From Acanthaster planci (Eukaryota > Echinodermata > Asteroidea > Valvatida > Acanthasteridae): a DNA stretch of 64,000 bases. The stretch spans positions 1,708,670-1,772,669 of the forward strand of contig NW_019091374.1 in the NCBI RefSeq assembly GCF_001949145.1. Direction: 5' to 3'. Under the pieces are notes generated by a model. That model did no database searches. It was not told the origin of the DNA and saw only the letters and a list, made by a program, of their open reading frames with translations. Shown here piece after piece: positions 61,201 through 64,000 of this stretch. Position 1 is the stretch's first letter. The number at the start of each line of letters is the position of its first letter. A program made the translations under genes and the position numbers.

Positions 61201-64000
61201 GAAAATCACCGAGTTGCTTGAAAAAACCTTGAAAAACAACCCCTTCCACTGTTTGCTGCACCCTCCCATCCCATGGAAAGAGTTCATCCCCTCCCTGACT
61301 AAATCCTGGTTACACCCTCGGGGACAAGTCCAGGTGCTGCAGTCTGTTTCTCCCTGAAGTTCCAAGTAAAGCCAGGGTAGAATTTTCATAAGGAGTAGAT
61401 TGGCGTCATTGTGATTCACGGTTTCTCACCCCTCCAGCCTGGAGATTCCCTGAGTGAAGGGGACCTACTGTGCGAGATTGAGACTGACAAAGCCACCATG
61501 GGTTTCGAGACCCCCGAGGAGGGCTACCTAGCACGGACCTTCGTGGAGGCAGGGGCCAAAGATGTCCCCGTAGGAACGGTGAGGAAACGTCGTCCGACCG
61601 TGGCTGTCACTTGTGTTGCCCTGTTTGTCCCTTTGACTGACGAAACCTGAATCCCTCTGGATCCGTCAATGCATGTTGTCAAGTAGAGTTTACCTGGATC
61701 AAAAACCCAGCCATCATACATTACTCGGGTCTTGGTGTTAAGGTTAAAAGTGTAGGCGCAATGAATTTTTCTTAGACACAATTATCCCGCAATTTTGACT
61801 CTTTTACCTTTTTGGTCAATGCACTGAAAAGTCCACTTTTTTAAAGACTTAAAATTGTCGATGCATTCTTGGGCAACCGAGGGGGGTTTTGTCGTGATGT
61901 CAGCCTGGGAAGACATCTGTGCATGGGCTTTTATGTTCAAATTGTGAACCCCGAATTTACCTGTTCTAAACATTTCTGAGAAATGGAGTGGTGCCCACTA
62001 ATTGCTATGCACATAAACGAGAACGAATCAGCATAGAAGAGAAAATTTAGTCCAGCAAAGTGTGCGATTGCAGGTTTTTCTTCTCTGCAAACCAGTGTAA
62101 CAATAGGTTTTCTTCCTGGGATGACATCACAGTTTTGCTGTCAACATAAAAACCAAAGTGCAGTAAAATACCCTTTGAAATTGTGAAACAAAAGATGAAA
62201 TCAAATTAACTGAGGGTTTGCATGAAAACAAATTGATTGCAGCTACCCTTTAAAAAGGTCTGGGCAAATATTTGTTTCGTAGACACATTTTTACAATTTT
62301 ATACTCTTCTTCATTGCATGAAAATGATTTGATATCCATTTGGAACGAAGCATATTCAAAGTTGCACTTTTCAATGTTTCAAACATTTGAAATTGTATTT
62401 TCTTTTCTGGACAACAGAGGGTGCTGTTGCTGTGATATCATTCCGGGAAGACACGATTCAGTTTTTCTGTGTAAATTGCAAACTCAAAATTAGGTCAATG
62501 AGAACATCCCTGACAAGGAAAATACCAATTGTCACAAAAACCCCAAAGACACCAAAGTACTCATTAAAATTGCAAAAGCAATATTGAAAATAAGGTTTAG
62601 TGAAACATAAAGGTGCATAATTTTTTTTTTTACAAAGTCAATATTAAACAACATTGCATTGCACAGTCCCTTTAAGTTTAGGAATGTTCCTGTGATGTCA
62701 TATACACCTTCTGGCTTACTTTACCAACACTTATGTCTTCTTGGGCTTGCTGTTTCTGTCTAAATGGTCAATAAAATATCTTATTGGAGAGTGTGATTAA
62801 ATTGTAACATTTCCAGATATTTGAAAGTGATAAATAACATTTACATGTATCTGTCCCATTAGTTGCTGTGTATTATTGTTGAGAACGAATCTGACATTCC
62901 CGCCTTCAAAGATTTTGAAGACAGTGGAGAGATCATCGGCTCAACTGCTGAAGAAGAGAAGGTGTGTCTTCTTAAAACAATGTAACCCCAAAGACTTTCA
63001 GATCTTATTAGACCTGTGGATGTATACGTAGCAAATCAGGGCAAATGTCGATTTGTTATACGGGAGCAGTAGGGTCAAACGTAAGTTAGATCGGTAACTG
63101 TGAAATAGAATTTTAACAGACCCAGGTTCCCATGCTTGGTTTTCATTCCAATTTAATAAATCCAAGCAGTGCTCAATCGTCAAATAGGGAAGGGATTGAG
63201 GACTGCTAGGTTATTTTCCATTTTTTTAAAATCTGAATCACAAACTCATTTATTCAGTAGCTTACCAATGCTTTCTTTGCGTTTTATTCTTTTCAGCCTG
63301 CGCCGCCTCCACCTCCCCCCAAACCTGCTCCAGCCACGCCTCCTCCCCCATCACCACCATCCCCTCCACCAGCTGCCAAACCCGTGCCACCACCCGTCCC
63401 ACCGATGCCGAGCCCGGCCCCCGGCCAGCGGGTCTTCGCCAGCCCGTTGGCTAAGAGGTTGGCAGCTGAGAGGGGAATAAACCTCATGGTAAATGACACC
63501 TGAGTGCTCTGTCCGAAAGTTGTGGCTGCGGCTTGCATTAACATGTACGCCTACGAAAGCCGCTGGCTAGTGGCAGGAGCCGCTTTCCAAAGACATGTGT
63601 TACTTCTAGCCGAAGCCAAATGTTTATAGATTTTGAAGGATTGAGGCAGCAGTCACACCTCCAAACAACACATCCAGGAAATAATGGTTGATTTTTTTAG
63701 AGGGTTGAGGCTGTATCCAGTTGTTTTCTTGGAGGCAAGTGAAAAATTGGAAAGGTCTGAAGATTCATCACAGGCAAAAGGGCCCAAGGGGGTTAGGGTT
63801 AAAGAAACGCAAAATAATTATCCAAATTCAGTTATTGGTTACAACATGGCAGATTTCTAGACCGCTATCACAATTTATCCAGCGTCAGGGTCGAAACTAT
63901 TGAAACTCCCCTGCCCTTCATTTCCACTCAGGATGTGACTGGGACTGGACCAGGAGGCCGCGTCAGGAGAACAGACATCGAGTCCTACACACCATCAGCT
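58298..64000 (+). CDS. DLAT: Pyruvate dehydrogenase E2, dihydrolipoyl acetyltransferase (5' part, cut by window edge)
   Basis: Core of the mitochondrial pyruvate dehydrogenase complex: a lipoyl-lysine arm moves the acetyl group from E1 to CoA. Exons: 58298-58422, 60166-60248, 60584-60666, 61438-61578, 62863-62961, 63297-63488, 63932-64000 and onward. Splice sites are GT-AG and phases agree. Order so far (264 aa): Arg-rich presequence ending near [11 protein letters not shown], one lipoyl domain (about 71-160; [19 protein letters not shown] with lipoylated Lys 115), Pro/Ala linker in exon 6, then the E1/E3-binding domain ([16 protein letters not shown] ... [10 protein letters not shown]). The binding-domain sequence favours DLAT over PDHX. 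Human DLAT has two lipoyl domains and only one is seen here. An earlier in-frame ATG at 58238 is an alternative start. The catalytic domain lies beyond the window. Confidence 0.93.
58536..58714. mobile_element. Foldback MITE in DLAT intron 1, ~179 bp
   Basis: Left end tagcccaggt (58536) and right end acctgggcta (to 58714) are inverted. Arms of about 45 bases share gtctacattgcattg with caatgcaatgtagac, and a second pair, cctcctactatgc and gcatagtaggagg, lies inside. No coding capacity. Confidence 0.8.
59145..59203. mobile_element. Minimal 59-bp hairpin with TTAACCCTAACCCTCC arms
   Basis: Perfect 23-base inverted repeats (ttaaccctaaccctcctcaa plus tcc) flank a 13-base loop. The ends contain two telomere-like CCCTAA/TTAGGG units and are bounded by TTAA. 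It is the shortest member of the family also present at about 25.0, 54.5 and, as a fragment, 63.8 kb. It lies in DLAT intron 1. Confidence 0.85.
61865..62480. repeat. Two copies of a dispersed repeat in a DLAT intron
   Basis: Copies at about 61865-61935 and 62402-62480 share the pattern (g)acaac.gaggg..gt..tgtgat.tca..ccgggaagacat. A third copy, less similar, is at 1857-1932. Boundaries are unclear and there are no terminal repeats, so it may be part of a larger, old SINE- or MITE-like family. Confidence 0.5.

Noticed and set aside
63293-63544. Minus-strand Gly/Ala-rich 83-codon frame
   Set aside because: It is the antisense of the proline-rich linker exon of DLAT.

Overview
This is a 64 kb eukaryotic genomic window, AT-rich and intron-rich. 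Four animal genes are read here exon by exon. Echinoderm (for example a sea star or sea urchin) is the favoured source. Reasons are the intron-rich squalene synthase, MFF and DLAT genes, many short foldback transposons, recurrent aggccta and acatgt words, and a CR1/L2-like LINE carrying a 2A-type NPGP motif, an arrangement known from sea urchins and amphioxus. The species is an inference. No rRNA, tRNA or CRISPR locus was seen.

Layout. 1-16.9 kb is gene-poor: a foldback element at 165-715, a tandem GACTTG-type region near 12.4-12.7 kb, a TTAA-flanked foldback at 15.5 kb, and two isolated exon candidates on the minus strand (9.4 kb, MPV17L2-like; 13.7 kb, unrecognised). A 12-bp minisatellite lies at 16.95-17.23 kb. 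17.8-25.8 kb holds a complete minus-strand squalene synthase gene (FDFT1, 8 coding exons, 410 aa), with foldback elements in its introns and an apparent partial copy of its last coding segment just downstream. 27.4-29.3 kb holds a decayed, internally deleted non-LTR retrotransposon (minus strand), followed by a 29.3-29.9 kb inverted repeat.

30.9-36.2 kb and 39.3-45.2 kb hold two tandem minus-strand cathepsin B-like genes. Both have lost the catalytic cysteine and histidine, by different substitutions (Tyr/Ser in the first, Ser/Leu in the second), so they appear to encode secreted or lysosomal pseudoenzymes. The second gene contains a direct duplication of a ~1.5-1.8 kb block with two exons, and three isolated N bases, so part of its structure may be an assembly problem. 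45.5-50.2 kb carries more foldback elements.

52.4-55.5 kb holds a complete minus-strand mitochondrial fission factor gene (MFF, 5 coding exons, 224 aa). Head-to-head with it, from 58.3 kb to the window edge on the plus strand, are the first seven coding exons of the pyruvate dehydrogenase E2 subunit (DLAT): presequence, one lipoyl domain, proline-rich linker and start of the E1/E3-binding domain. Both products act at mitochondria, and the ~2.8 kb between them probably holds both promoters.
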